The translations under genes and the position numbers were made by a program. Under the pieces are notes generated by a model. It was given only the letters and a program-made list of their open reading frames with translations, did not search any database and was not told the origin of the DNA. Below, piece by piece: positions 1 to 30,338 of a DNA stretch of 64,000 nt (its first letter is position 1; each line of letters begins with the position of its first letter). The stretch spans positions 4,199,522 to 4,263,521 of the forward strand of contig OZ012687.1 in the NCBI GenBank assembly GCA_963942565.1, written 5' to 3'. Source of the DNA: Maea johnstoni. Its lineage: Eukaryota > Annelida > Polychaeta > Spionida > Magelonidae.

Positions 1-25
1 ACTTTCCTTCTCTATTTCTCACTAG

Positions 26-162
26 GTCATTTCATGATGAGGAAACTCCAGATCAAGACCCTATCAGTTCTGTCAAAGACACAAAGCACAGACAGTAGCT
101 CTGACTCCCTTCTCTCTCTACACAGTCGACTGGCACAGCTACTAGGAGAGAACGAACGCTGA
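26..162 (+). CDS. Possible terminal coding exon of an unidentified plus-strand gene
   Basis: A pyrimidine-rich tract ending in CTAG at 21-25 looks like a splice acceptor. After two leading bases an open frame of 44 codons runs to TGA at 160-162. It is Ser/Leu-rich and ends SLLSLHSRLAQLLGENER, which could form an amphipathic helix. The upstream exons lie outside the window and I do not recognise the family. A second frame starting one base earlier (FHDEETPDQDPISSVKDTK) is also open until about position 95, so the frame choice is uncertain. The long AT-rich tract and poly(A) signal downstream fit a 3' UTR. If real, this gene converges on HBP1. Confidence 0.35.
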
Positions 163-1424
163 TTGTAGCTACGGTCAATATAGGAGCATCTACTGCATTA
201 AGAGAGCTCTGATTCCTAGATGATGAAAAGACATTCTAACAACATGGATGATCAGCGGTTTGCTGCAAAGACATTTCACAGTAAAACTTGGTACTTACAT
301 TGAACACTCCTTTTGAATGCAGTATTTGTGGTGGATGACAACCGTTGGTGCCCTCTATATTTACTCAATGAAACTACCTGCTAGGCATGAAGTAACAGAT
401 AGAGATAAAAAAGAGAAATGCAGGTTCTGATTATTCCTTCTACTAAGAGTTTCTACACTTTTTGCCATTACTACATGTCAAAATTACCTATCTTTTAGCT
501 CACTTATGTGTTGACATTTGAATTATATTCTTAATATATCATTTTCTGACTTTCAACTTCGGTAACCATAAAGAAAAGTTTCTCCTATACATGCAGGTCA
601 AGTACATTAATTATTTCAGAGGTTTTATTTTGAGAGTGTTATGGTTTATTCTCTGTGAAAAATGGCACTTTTTGACTGTGAGCTTGTGGGTGAGTTAGGG
701 ACAGAATGCAATCTTTCACGTTTGACAATAAGCTTAGGTTGTTAAACAGCTGAATTTAAATGCCTGTTTTTGACTGCTATGGGCGTGAATGGGTGATTTT
801 CAATACTATCCTAGATGAACAGGTCCTCCAGGCATGGATAGATTAACCCTGATATATGCCTAGAGGTACCCTTGATTTACCATACTTTTGCAAGTTGTTG
901 GGGACAAAATATGATTTCATAATAATTTGTTTTTACATTTTTAGTACTGATGAACATTTTTTTCGTTCGAATATTCCCCAAAATGAGCCTTTTTTTAGAG
1001 AGGTGACCTCAAGTTAGTCAGACCTTTTATTGGGTGCCTAAGCATGGGTAAGAGCAATTTGAAGTATGTGTAAATGCCCAGATGGTTTGTTTGTGCCTTA
1101 ATGACAAATTGCTCATTTACAAAGTCATGAGAGGTGAAGCATGGGTCTAATGTATATAAAGGATTCTCTTTTTTAGATGTAGGAAATTGCTATGGGTAAT
1201 GGCACATAATAAACCATTAGGGGTCCATCATCTGGCCAATACAAGTCAAAGGCAGATTTCAAATATCTTTTATTTTGGGCTAGGAATAAATCATGAACCA
1301 TACTATGGTTACCATAGTGAACAGAATTAGTGGCTACTATAACATGATGTCACAGGTAAAACAAATGTTAACCTTACCAATCATTTTACTGAGTCATGTG
1401 ACTCTTGGAAGTGAAATCTGCTCT

Positions 1425-1670
1425 CTACCATGATGGGTTGCGAAACTGCCTTCTGATTGGCAGAAATGAAATCATGCTGACTTCTGATTGGCAGACCCCC
1501 ATTGCCATGATGGGTTGGCTAACTGGCTTTTGATTGGTCAAATGAAATCATGCCAACTGCTGATTAGCTGACCACTGCCATGATGGATTGCATCAGGCTT
1601 GTGATTGGCTGAAGTGAAATCATACTGACTTCTGATTGGCTTATCACTGCCATGATGGGCTAGAAAAAAA
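1425..1670. repeat. Tandem repeat of about 75 bp with repeated inverted CCAAT boxes
   Basis: Three to four diverged units each contain the phrases CCATGATGGGTTG, CTGATTGGC and TGAAATCAT. ATTGG, the inverted CCAAT box, appears about six times at roughly 35-40 bp spacing. The units have diverged enough to be old. Confidence 0.7.
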
Positions 1671-1912
1671 GAAAGTCACTGCAGTCATGGTGAACAATAC
1701 TAATAAAATAATGAAAGCAATAGTGGTTTACAAGAGGTAGCAATATAATACTTGTCAGGATATTTGCTACATCTAGTATTAATCATGGTGGTTTATGATT
1801 TCCTTACAATTGAATAATGAATTTTGTGCAATACTTTTGCTTCAATAATGATGACAATGACAAAGCAGTTTTGAACATTAAAGGTGGAAATGGCACTATA
1901 TCAAATATCAGT

Positions 1913-2000
1913 CAGTATTATTATTATTTATTATTATTTTCGTTATTATCAATATCATTGTTATTATTATTATTATAATTATTATTTTTATTATGACAAT
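1913..2000. repeat. TTA/TTATTA microsatellite
   Basis: Imperfect run of TTA trinucleotides interrupted by CGTTATTATC and TATCATTG. Confidence 0.8.
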
Positions 2001-2395
2001 AAGTCACATGTTGGAGGGATTACCTTTTAAAAGAGACTATCTGTCAATAGTAAAGTCCCATAATTTTCTAAGTTGAAAATTACATTCATTTGTTTCACCT
2101 TAAAGACTTCTCTTGAATTTTACCATCAGAACTTTCTCAGCAAGTTTGAATGTATATGCAGCATTATTCTTTATATATCCAAACATACTTTATTATCAAT
2201 AAGCCTTTTTTATTTGTATCAATGATGTTTTTATTAAATTGTAGAAGCCACCTTTATCAAAACTAATTGTATGTAAATCTGAGGTTGTAAATTGATTTTT
2301 GTGAAATTCACAAATATTTTATATAGATCTTGATTTTTCATGTTTTATATTTACTTATATATGTTAAGGATGTACGTTGATAATACATGAGTCAT

Positions 2396-2401
2396 AATAA
2401 A
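2396..2401 (+). terminator. Candidate poly(A) signal AATAAA
   Basis: AATAAA followed about 15 bp later by an A-run. It could end the transcript whose last coding exon is proposed at 26-162. There is no transcript evidence. Confidence 0.3.
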
Positions 2402-3171
2402 TGGATTTCCTCCCAAAAAAAGGTGATCTTTGTTATATTTTAAAATATGATTATTAACAAGTTAGTAAGAATGATAGAGTTTTTCTAGTGCAACATCTTT
2501 GATTTTCATAGTTCAATCACAATATCCAGCTGGTGACAAACTCTGATTAACCCATCCCATTTACTCCTAGAGCTTCACAAAGAAAATATTGGAACAACGC
2601 TTATGCCATATCTTTCCACTGCAAGGACCATTAAAGAATGTGGTGGAGGTTCAAGTACCACAACATATAAATTTTAGGTACTTTAATAAACAATGCTTTG
2701 TCTTGAATTATTCTCAAAATGTTAGCGTATTTAGACAATACACATTGAGGACAACTAAGGACTTGCCTGTAATGCCTGAAAGCGCCCTGACTATTTTGGT
2801 ATCTTTGATTATTCGAGTATTTTTTTAAACAAAAATAGAAAAATGTTGATCAAAACTATGTGAATAAATCTTCAAACATTTTGTGAATGTATGCTGGTCT
2901 CAAGTTATTTTGAATAGTATTATTTCCAGATTAAACTGGTCTAGATACCACCAGGTCCTGAAAGGTTAAAACCTTTTATTCAACTAATTTCTGTCACAGT
3001 TCATTATCATATTCTCCAAACATAACATTTTTTTTTTACTGTTTTTCCAATGACCTTGCTCACCTTCCCCAAAATATTTAATCCGGATTCAGAACAATAG
3101 AGATTTCTATCACTTTTTCCAGATTGAGTTGGATTTATGGTCCTCTGAAAAAAGTCGTCTGGATCTTTGAT

Positions 3172-3330
3172 TCTTTTGATGATAACTTTGGAACTAAGAA
3201 GGGTTTTACAAAATATTTAGAGCAGAGTTGTTGGTTTCGTTCCGAAAACATTTCTCTTAAAATACTTTTCCAATTATGCTTTTGTCTCAAAGATTTCATC
3301 CAAAATGTCAGGCTTCTTTTGGCCGCTACG
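3172..3330 (+). repeat. Diverged interspersed repeat, second copy at 53215-53370
   Basis: The phrase GATAACTTTGGAA followed by GATTTTACAAAATA, an AACATTTCTC stretch and TTTCATC..AAATTGTC is shared with 53215-53370 over about 150 bp at perhaps 75 percent identity. The family is not recognised. Confidence 0.55.
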
Positions 3331-3924
3331 AGCATTAATGGGTTTACCAAAGCCTGGGACGAAAACGGGTTTCCTGATTGTACTTGTGGACAAGAATATA
3401 GGCTTAGAGAACTAAATTACTAATGATTAATTCAAAGTTAGCGATTGAATACCTCAAAAGTATTTCGTTGAAGTCCAGGTTTTGACTTCAGAAAAATATC
3501 CTCAATGATCATTTTTTAGGACAATAATAATATGCATAGATCGAACTTCTCCATGCTCGCTTAGGTTTAAGCGGTCCATATTTGTAGTGAAAACGGTTGT
3601 GGGCATTGAACAAGCTGCTAATCCAAAGTTGCATGGGCTACTCAGACTTACTTCAGGAAACACAAGAAAAAACAAAAACACAATGATTAAATGCTCAACA
3701 ATGTTTTTTTCCATATCTGTACAAAAATAAGAACAACAATGTCATTGAATGACAGGATGGCAGGATTTCCCTTTTCATTTCCCCTGCCCCTTCAGCATAC
3801 AATCACTCTGCCCTCATCCACTCTCCCCCCTCTAGCATTCTACCTTCTTCACACACAACAATCCATTCATACTAAAACAGCAACAGTAATATCTTAAATA
3901 AAAGATACAGTAATAGATGTTTCT

Positions 3925-4002
3925 AATATATATATATATATATATATAAATTATATTATATATACATATACACACACACATATATCTATATGTATATATG
4001 TA

Positions 4003-4085
<83 letters not shown>

Positions 4086-4177
4086 ATATATATTTAAATA
4101 TATAAATAAATATATATTTAAATATATAAATATATATATATATATATGTATATATTTATATATATATATATATATGG

Positions 4178-4267
<90 letters not shown>
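3925..4267. repeat. Long (AT)n microsatellite
   Basis: Almost pure AT dinucleotides for over 300 bp with short TTAAATATATAAATA and ACACAC interruptions. Length may be unreliable in the assembly. Confidence 0.95.
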
Positions 4268-4270
<3 letters not shown>

Positions 4271-5706
4271 ACAAGTGATTTGAGCCTTGATCTCACTATC
4301 ACAACTTCCAGATCACTGTTTTATTTCTTATAAAAAGATGCAATTTATCTAAATCTACCAATATTGAATACTCGGGAGTCTTTTTAATACCCCTTATCTT
4401 CATGGCACTGCAGCTCCAGTGCCTAGTATTCTACCAATCCATTGTAAGCACACAATCAATTCCTCTCTACAAAATACAAACAGATATTTCCCACTCCCCA
4501 ATAAAAAAGAAATACCCACTCCCTAAGGTATACTACCTAGATCAGCTCAGAATCACTTCATTCCTTGAATCAAGACTGTCTAATAACTGAATTTGGAGAT
4601 AGACATCCCTCAAACAATATCAAATTAAATTACTTAGAACTATCCCGAATTGCAGCAATGTTTTCCTGTAACCTTTTCTAATGTTTAAGTGGTCTAATGT
4701 TAAGATGGTCTGGAAACATTGGATATTCACCAAAACATAAATAATATTTTAAAATCAGTTGTAGGTAGCTATTCTTTCATAGAAAAGAGAACAACTTCTG
4801 GTTTACATCCTCTTTGCTGAATCTTGGGACTCTTATTGTACACAAATATAACGTGCCAATACCAGATTGAACAGGAGATAACACAAACAAAAAGGGGGTG
4901 TATGTTAGAAGAGTTTACGCTATCTTCTCACTGATAGATCACCTAAGGCATTTCCAGATTGGAGGGTATGAAATGCACCATATTTTACATTGCAAACATA
5001 ACCACAAGCAGGGACATATCTAAAGTAAACAATTATGGTTAAAAGAAAGTTACTTCATATAATTTACATAAATTATTCAGTATTTAGTTAATAACTTCTA
5101 CATAAAACATATCAATTCTGTTATCACTGCTACTACACCATGCATGTATCTCTCCCATATAAATTCATTAGCATATATTACTTTCATAAATCACTTGCAT
5201 TAGTATTCATAGTCTCTCAAGTTTCTTTGTTATTTCATTACAATAATACATGCAGATGTTAAAATCTGATACAGCGTAACAAGACTCTTAACAAACAAGA
5301 GTAAATTATCTCTGAACTGATAAAACAGTCCCAGTCACTTGATATAAAACACAGCACTAAAATCAGGGGACTAACTAAAAATCTAAGAAGTATTTCTACC
5401 TTGCGTGATTAGTACACAAATGTCGTTTTGATTTAACACCGGTGATTTGACTACAAAGCAACTTGTAGCAACTAGCAGATTTTTCTATAAAGCAGGTCAA
5501 TAAAAACATATCAAAATAGTTCATATCTACAAAAATCCTCCACTTTCTGCAATTGATAGTGGGGATATAAAAACATCATAGAACTATTATGCAAAATAGA
5601 AAACCCTCAGGAGTTTTAACATTCTTATGTACAAATGACATAAACTTGCTAAAAAAATGTTGGTTTGGTTTTTATCACCAAACTATTCTTATAAAAGCTT
5701 AAATTC

Positions 5707-5832
5707 AGTATGCCTAGAAAATTCTGTATGCCCAGAAAATTCTGTATCCTTAGAAAATTCTGTATCCCCAGATGATTCTGTATCCCTCAATGATTCTGTA
5801 TCCCTAGATGATTCTGTATCCCTAGGCGATTC
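5707..5832. repeat. 18-bp minisatellite
   Basis: About seven units of GATTCTGTATCCCTAGAT with variants (AAAATTCTGTAT.., CAATGATTCTG..). The unit length is a multiple of three, so it stays open in several frames and gives a short repetitive peptide, which I treat as incidental. Confidence 0.85.
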
Positions 5833-6299
5833 CCTGCCTTAAGACGGGCAGCCTTTACCTGTAGACTTGGACTATGGAGGAATGTTGAACGTCAAGGCAG
5901 TGGTTGATGTATAAAGGCACTCAGTAAAATTTTCCTTAACCAGTGTTAGCTTTCTCCACTCTGAAATGCAAATATTTCTCTGTTAGCTCAAAACAAAGCT
6001 GGGCACAATTCACAATCATATCTCACAGTGGACTAGTTTAAATCATTAAAATCTTAACCCATTCATGTCTGCAGTACCCAAAATGGCCTCACATATTTGG
6101 TGATGTAAAAGCACATTTTTGAATATATTTGAAGAAATATTATTCAGAACAACTTCCATTATATATTTAGTGAATTTGTGACATTATTAAGTTATTTCAA
6201 GGGGTATTAAGAAAGGGGAAGAGCGAACTCACGTTTTGATGATATATCACATTTTTGAATAACTTTGAAGAAATATTATGCAGAACAACTTCCCTTATT

Positions 6300-6448
<149 letters not shown>

Positions 6449-6506
6449 TTCTTTAACATTCTTAAGTTATTTCTAGGGGTAAGAAGTAAGGGTAATGATG
6501 ACCTAC

Positions 6507-23867
<17,361 letters not shown>

Positions 23868-23960
23868 CACAAAACACAACTCAAACAACTTCCACAACTA
23901 CGCAACATTGGACAAGATGTCTGCAGCTGATTTAAATATCCAGGTAAGTGTGGGCACTTA
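23868..23960 (-). promoter_or_regulatory. Likely HBP1 5' UTR and core promoter region
   Basis: Directly upstream of the proposed start codon on the minus strand, with a CCAAT at about 23905 (GTCCAATG) and CAGCTG at about 23930. On the plus strand the same stretch contains ATGTCTGCAGC..ATCCAG|GTAAGT, a possible small divergent exon (23917-23943). Neither is proven. Confidence 0.3.
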
Positions 23961-24671
23961 TCCAGGTAACGAGGCAGCCGAGCCAGAGCTGTAGCACAGG
24001 AAGAGACGCTGGCTGATCTTTGCACCGCCGCCTACTCCTCTGCTACAACAAACACTAAGCTATGTTGGCTGGCTGGCTGCTGACCTACTTACACCATCCA
24101 GGTAGTTCATTCAGAGTCACTGTAGGGCTCAGCACTTAAGCTGAGTGAATGTTACATGAATGGGATAACTGGCTGGGGCTTGCTACTCACTCACGCATCG
24201 CATTCATACATAACTGACTAGCCTGCTTTTCAGATTGCTTGACATCATCTTAATGTCACCACCAGACTGAAGGTGGCACCACTGTCATCAGGGGCTACAG
24301 AAAATAAATCATCAAATGATATCTATCGGAGCTTTTGAGGCATCACCCAATGGGCAAAAACAGAACAATCAGGGCTGAAGTCACCTTGTATTTAAAAGAG
24401 ACAGTGTTGCAAGTCAACTACTATATACTGGCTTGATGCTGCATCAGGGGCCTACCACCCCCAACAGATCTTAACTAAGTGCTGCACACAGGGCAATCAA
24501 GTGAAAAATTTTAAGCCTAGCTCTAAAGTTACCACCTGTACAAGGGACAGTGTACCTGGGTGGGGTAAACGTTAAAGCATTTTCATAACAAAGCCTCATA
24601 ACTGGGTGATTTTGTACACAACAACAAAAAAGTTTCATATGGATGCAACAATATTTGTAAAACAATGCTTA

Positions 24672-24898
24672 GGCCTAAAAAAATAAATTGTTTCCTGTAA
24701 CGTTCTGAAATAAAATAGGGTAGGTAGGTCAGTAAAAAAAAAAAATTTTGCATTATTTTTTGGTCAAAAATGTGTGTTTTATGCATGTTTTGCGTTGATT
24801 GGGAGTTCGGAGGGCGCAAAAAACTTTGTGGTAGGGATTTTTTTGAATAAAAACTTGTTAAGGTAGGGTTACAGGAAACAAACAACTTTTTTTAGGCC
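24672..24898. mobile_element. 227-bp PIF/Harbinger-like MITE
   Basis: Perfect ends GGCCTAAAAAAA and TTTTTTTAGGCC are flanked by TTA on both sides (24669-24671 and 24899-24901), the target duplication typical of PIF/Harbinger. Inside are TTGTTTCCTGTAAC and its inverse GTTACAGGAAACAAAC. Further copies lie at 51796-51965 and 61982-62173. Confidence 0.85.
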
Positions 24899-25486
24899 TT
24901 ACACATACATAAGGTATCTGGTCTACAATTTATTTATTGAGTTCATTCAGTTGTCACGGTCTGTCACCCTAGGGTTGTAAATGCAGTATTCTTAACTACA
25001 TTAGTGCTCCACTTTAACACAGGGCTATCTATAATAGATCCGAAGGGGATGAATTCTCAAGGCATGGACCAGTGGTCTGGGAGGCAGGCTTGGAGTAATA
25101 ATAATTGAGAGACTGTCTGACCACTCCATCTGAAGACATTTTCATGATTTTATCAAAGTGACAAGAGGCACCCAATTTTGGGTATTTCTCCCCAGTCTGA
25201 TGACTGAATTACAAATCAAAATCTTACAAAACATCAGAATGAGAATCTGGAACCGGTTCCAACCAAAACCTTTCCCTCAAACAAGTTATTAATTCAGACT
25301 TAATTCTAAAGTTATTTACAAAAACTCCTTACATGAATAGGATAACACCTTCATGCCGGTAAAGCCAAAATGTTTTTCCTTTCAAATTCATTACCTTTTT
25401 ACCTCAGCATTGTTTAGAACATATTTGAAGGAATGCCAACCTACAACTTTCCTTTAATTCCAAATTATATTCAAAAGCATCATAGA

Positions 25487-25803
25487 TTCCAAGGCATAGT
25501 CTAAACCATGTGTGACATCTGGATGTCATTTGGACACCCTAACCCTCAAAAATCACCTATCAGGACACATTTTATTGTAAGTCATTTCTTAATATGTAGT
25601 TTTAAAGTATAAAATTGAACTTTTCTCACTCCAATAAAAATCCCATGAGACAGTACAAGGATATTGCGCATTATCTCAAGTGCATGGGATGGTTGTAATC
25701 TGAATATGTAGTGGTACTCCTTAAAAAATAGGACACAAAAAAGTTTTACCAATAACCATTGGCAATTCTGGGTACTCAGTTTCTGAATACTGGCAAGCAC
25801 CCT
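25487..25803 (+). repeat. TTGGACACCC-family MITE copy
   Basis: GATGTCATTTGGACACCC at the left, AAAATCACCTATCAGGACAC next, AATAAAAATCCCATGAGAC core and GGGTACTCAGTTTCTG..GGCAAGCACC at the right. Confidence 0.65.
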
Positions 25804-26391
25804 GTTCAGAGGACTCATGTCAATTAAGATCTCCAAGCATGAATGGTTAATACTCTGCATGAAATATGTGCCCAGCCTCCATGATGATAAGCTCTAGTAG
25901 ATAAACCTGCAGTGCTCAGCATTATGTAAGGCTGTGCACCAGGTGGGACCGTGGGAAACATTAATCAGGAGAACTGATTACCATATTCATTAATAGCACA
26001 ATTGCACAAGTGTTAGCTTAGATACCTACTTCCCTCATGAGGCTCTTCCATAAATCTGCCCTTGATATATAGAGTTCATTTCCACTTTAATGAAATAAAT
26101 TCAAGTTCAGCTAGTAGGTACATATATGTATTTATAACTAATATAAATTTACATGATTTCTAGAATTAAATAAGAGCAACCATTTAAGTCTGGGTGTCCA
26201 AAAGACACCCAGACACCCAGCTGGCTAAGATTATGGGACCAAATCTTTTTTAAAGATCTATCGACAAATATAAACAAACTGGTACTGAAGCTTTGCCAAT
26301 TATGGATTGCCCTCTTCCAGAGGCAGTGCATAGGGAATTGTTGATTTTATGGATCACATGCATTTGAGAGTTTCAATGCTTTCAGAAGCTT

Positions 26392-26579
26392 TGCCCTTCC
26401 AATGCTAAGGCTACTTTTATTGAAAGCACAAGGATGCAAACATTTATATTAGTTAATCATCTATACCCTGTTGTGTTGATATTCATTGCATAGCTCTTGC
26501 TGAGTACTCTCAGGTGAGTACCCATGTGACAGAGTTTCATTCATTTTTCAGGGATCTTGCACAACCAGCATAGGGGTTA
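26392..26579 (+). repeat. TTAACCCTT MITE, copy 6
   Basis: TTGCCCTTCCAATGCTAAGG left end, GAGTACTCTCAGGTGAGTAC centre, right end partly deleted but retaining CCAGCATAGGGGTTA. Confidence 0.75.
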
Positions 26580-27179
26580 CGTTACATTGTGACTGGGAAC
26601 AAATGAGCCTACTCATAGAAGAGCATCTAAAACTACTAAAAGTCTGTTTGCGATCCAAGTTGCTGGATGACATAACTTTTTAAACTTTCATGTCATGCAA
26701 ATCAAGTTGATATCAGTATTTCCCTACCCAACAAAACATTTTTGAAAAATTAGGAAATAACCTCAAAATGAATCATGTGTATGGTTGTGATGAGTGAGTA
26801 CCAAAGATTTTCCATACGATGGCCATTGGGACAAGTAAGAATACAAGAAAAAACCTTATAAAAAGAAACAAGTTTATAATGTCCTTTGAAGTAGGGCACA
26901 TAAAAGTTTTGCACATAGGTTAGCTAAAATTGAAGGTCTCTTGCTAGATACAGAGCAGGTTGACTTTTTAAGGAATTCATATTGAGTCTTGTAAATTAAA
27001 AACATCTCGAGGGTCATTCCGCACTAATTGCGACATGGATGTGAACAAGATAGACGCCAGTGGCGTCAAGAGGTTGATTCCTTGTATGTCTTTTTGTAGT
27101 TAATCATTTGCAATTTTTTGTTTTTTTAATATTTTGCTATTTTGAAATTTTTCTGATTTTTGTGTTTTTTCGTTAGTGG

Positions 27180-30100
27180 TTACAGACTGATACACACTTG
27201 TAATGCTGCTGATGATACTTACAGACTTTTTAATCAAAAACCAAGTTTGTGAATAGACATTAATATCAGTTTGGAGCACTATAAAACATTTTCCTTTTTT
27301 ATGAAATTCTTTATCTTTTTATCATACCTAATAGTGCCAAAAAATACATCTGAAACACATATCTTTCAAATTTTTCATAAGATTTCTATCTAAAACCCTC
27401 CCTCAAATATTTTCCAAAACTATAACCCACTTCTAGCTATCCAGAAACTTTGACAAACTCACCACCCACCATCACCTATCCAGTACATCACCAAACATGA
27501 ACGGGAAAAGCCCACATCCTGCACTGCAAATGACAGTCAACAAAACCCCACCAATAGCATGCTTGCCACAACTTACTTAATGCTGCCTGAAGAACTTTAG
27601 TCCGTGACTTACCCTTACATGAAAATGGCCAAACACTGCCAGAATGCAAACATGCACAGGGATCAACCTTATGGTCCCTTAAAGGGCATATGCCCCTGAA
27701 CCATGTGATTTTGCTACCAGATGATGAATTATAGGAGCCAAGTTTGTGAACGGACATTAAATATCAGCTTAAAGCATTTTAAAAACTTTTCCTTTTTTTG
27801 AAATTCTTTATCTTTTCATCATACCTAATAGTGCCAAAAAATACAGCTGAAACACAAACCTTTCAAACTTTTCCCTGGGAGCATGCCCCAAGATCCCCAA
27901 ACCTGGACAATGCACCCCAGGCAAAACCATACCGTCGTGGTGGCCGCACAGGAATTTAATAGCCCCTAAACTTAAAATCCTGGGAGCCAAATCTGCTCCT
28001 GTCTGAAAATGTTAAAGTCAATCACTGATGCATGTAACAAACTGACTGGCTGCCTGCAAATAACACCACATCAAAATCAAACATGTTGCCAACAGCCAAA
28101 AATCCACTCCCCCTTAACAGAGGCTTGTGACTCTCCCCCACAACACAAAATGTTAACACATAAGCTAAGTATATACAACAAAGCCCATGCATTAAAATAA
28201 GTGCCGGCTCTCAAATATTAAAAAAGACCAACAGTTAAACAGCGAATAAAAAATTTCATCATAACCTAAAATTCAGCACGCATAAATAAAATGCAACTTT
28301 TGACAAACTAAACTAATCACTAAGCCTATCCGCCAAATATAAACATGAACATTTTAACACACATACTTCAGAAAAAGAGAGCGATGGGGGGCGGGGTTAA
28401 AAATTTGACATCTGACATATCATCAAAGTAACACAAAACATTTACATGAAGATGGCCAAACACTGCCTAAAAGCAAACATGAACAGGGATCAACCTTATG
28501 TACCCTTTAGGGGCATATGCCCCTGGTTCATGTGATATTGCAACCAGATGAAAAAATATACGAGCCAACTTTGTGAAAGGACATTAAATATATGTTTGGA
28601 GCATTTTAAAACATTTTCCTTTTTCCTTAAATTCTTTATCTTTCTATCATACCTAATAGTGCCAAAAAATACATCTGAAACACATATCCTACAATTTTTT
28701 CATAAGAATTCTATCTAAAACCCTCCCCCAAATATTTCCCAAAATTATAACCCACTTCTAGCTATCCAAGAAACTATGACAAACCCACCATCACTCATCC
28801 AGTAGATCACCAAACATGAATGGGAAAAGCCCACATCCTGCACTGCAAATGAGAGTCAACAAAACCCCACCAATAGCATGCTTGCCACAACTTACCTGCT
28901 GCTGCCTGAAGAACATTAGTCCGTGACTTACCTTTACATGAAAATGACCAAACACTGCCTGAGTGCAAACATGCACAAGGATCAAGCTTATGGTCCCTTA
29001 AGGGGCATATGTTCCTGGATTATGTGATTTTGCTACCTGATGATGAACTATAAGAGCCAAGCTTGTGAATGGACATTAAATATCAGCTTAGAACATTTTA
29101 AAAACAATTCAACTTTCTTGAACTTCTTTATCTTTTTATCATACCTAATAGTGCCAATAAATACATCAGAAACACAAACTATTCAATTTTTTCCCTGGAA
29201 AAATGCTCCAAAACCCCCAAACCTGGACAGTTAAAACATTTCCCTTCCACTGAAATTCTTTATCTTTTTATCATACCTAATAGTGCCAAAAAATACAACT
29301 GAAACACATATCCCTCAATTTTTTCAAAAGAATTCTATCTAAAACCCTCCCTCAAATATTTTCGAAAACTATAACCCACTCCTAGCTATCCAAGAAACTA
29401 TGGCAAACTCACCACCACTAATCCAGTAGATCACCAAACATGAATGGGAAAAGCCTACAACCAGCACTGCAAATGACAGCCAACAAAACCCCACCAGCAG
29501 CATGCTTGCCACAACTAATATGCTGCTGCCTGAAGAACTTTAGTCCGTGACTTACCTTTACATGAAAATGGCCAAACACTGCCTGAATGCAAACATGCAC
29601 AAATATCAACCATATGGCCCCTTAAGGGACATATGCCCCTGGCCATGATCTTCCGCCACTAAAGCAGGTCCAGCACTACCAGAAACCCAATATGCATGCA
29701 ATAACTTTGTACTTAAACCTAAAATAGACTGATACACACTTGTAATGCTGCTGATGATACTTACAGACTTTTTAATCAAAAACCAAGTTTGTGAATAGAC
29801 ATTAATATCAGTTTGGAGCAATTTAAAACAATTTCCTTTTATTTGAACTTCTTTATCTTTTTATCACACCTAATAGTGCCAAAAAATACATCTGAAACAC
29901 ATATCTTCCAAACTTTTCATAAGATTTCTATCTAAATCCGCACTTAAAAAAACTTCCCTATTTTTGAATTTCTTTATCTTTTTATCACACCTAATAGTGC
30001 CAAGAAATACAACTATAAGAGCCAGTTTGTGAATGTACATTAAATATCAGTCTAGAACAATTTCAAAAAAAATTCCCATTCTTTGAACTTCTTTATCTTT

Positions 30101-30180
30101 CTATCATACCTAATAGTGTTAAAAAATACATCAGAAACACAAACTTTGTAATTTTCCCTTTATTTTGATCAGTATTTTCG
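27180..30180. repeat. Complex higher-order repeat array
   Basis: A mosaic of recurring modules. The module TTCTTTATCTTTTTATCA then TACCTAATAGTGCCAAAAAA occurs about eight times. The module CCTTTACATGAAAATGGCC..CAAACACTGCC occurs four times (near 27610, 28440, 28920 and 29555). The module CCCTTAAGGGGCATATGCCC occurs four times (near 27670, 28500, 28990 and 29610). A block beginning AGACTGATACACACTTG repeats 2542 bp apart (27184 and 29726). Similar minus-strand ORFs at 27488-27757, 28791-28985 and 29418-29609 are copies of one module, not three genes. Confidence 0.85.
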
Positions 30181-30338
30181 TTTGTTTTGCATCTTGGGCG
30201 ATACAAATGCAGGGAGATGCTGCTTGGGCCCGAGCACTGGGTTGAAGGGGTATGGGACCGGCATCGGCATCAAAGGGTAGAAGCCTGCATACTTCAGGTC
30301 TGCTACTTCACCTACACCATGCAACCTGAAAAAATAAT

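Larger units (their letters stand above)
163..2420 (+). other. Probable 3' UTR or intergenic DNA, no ORF
   Basis: No coding potential is visible. The stretch contains a CCAAT-bearing tandem repeat (1425-1670), a TTA microsatellite near 1915-2000 and a candidate AATAAA signal near its right end. It would fit a long 3' UTR of the gene whose last exon is proposed at 26-162, but intergenic DNA is equally possible. Confidence 0.35.
2420..5700. other. Gene-poor stretch downstream of HBP1
   Basis: Apart from the repeats listed separately, this AT-rich DNA shows no exon I can support. The missing last coding exon and the 3' UTR of HBP1 (minus strand) must lie here or between here and 6506, but I could not pick them out because only about four codons are expected. 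Confidence 0.4.
23961..26150. other. Gene-free upstream flank of HBP1
   Basis: Apart from the Harbinger-like MITE at 24672-24898 and TTGGACACCC-family DNA at 25487-25803, I see no exon or ORF of note. Confidence 0.5.

Noticed and set aside
28791-29609. Two similar minus-strand ORFs of about 64 codons as a gene family
   Set aside because: They lie in duplicated modules of the 27180-30180 array, with no start context, splice sites or recognisable domain.
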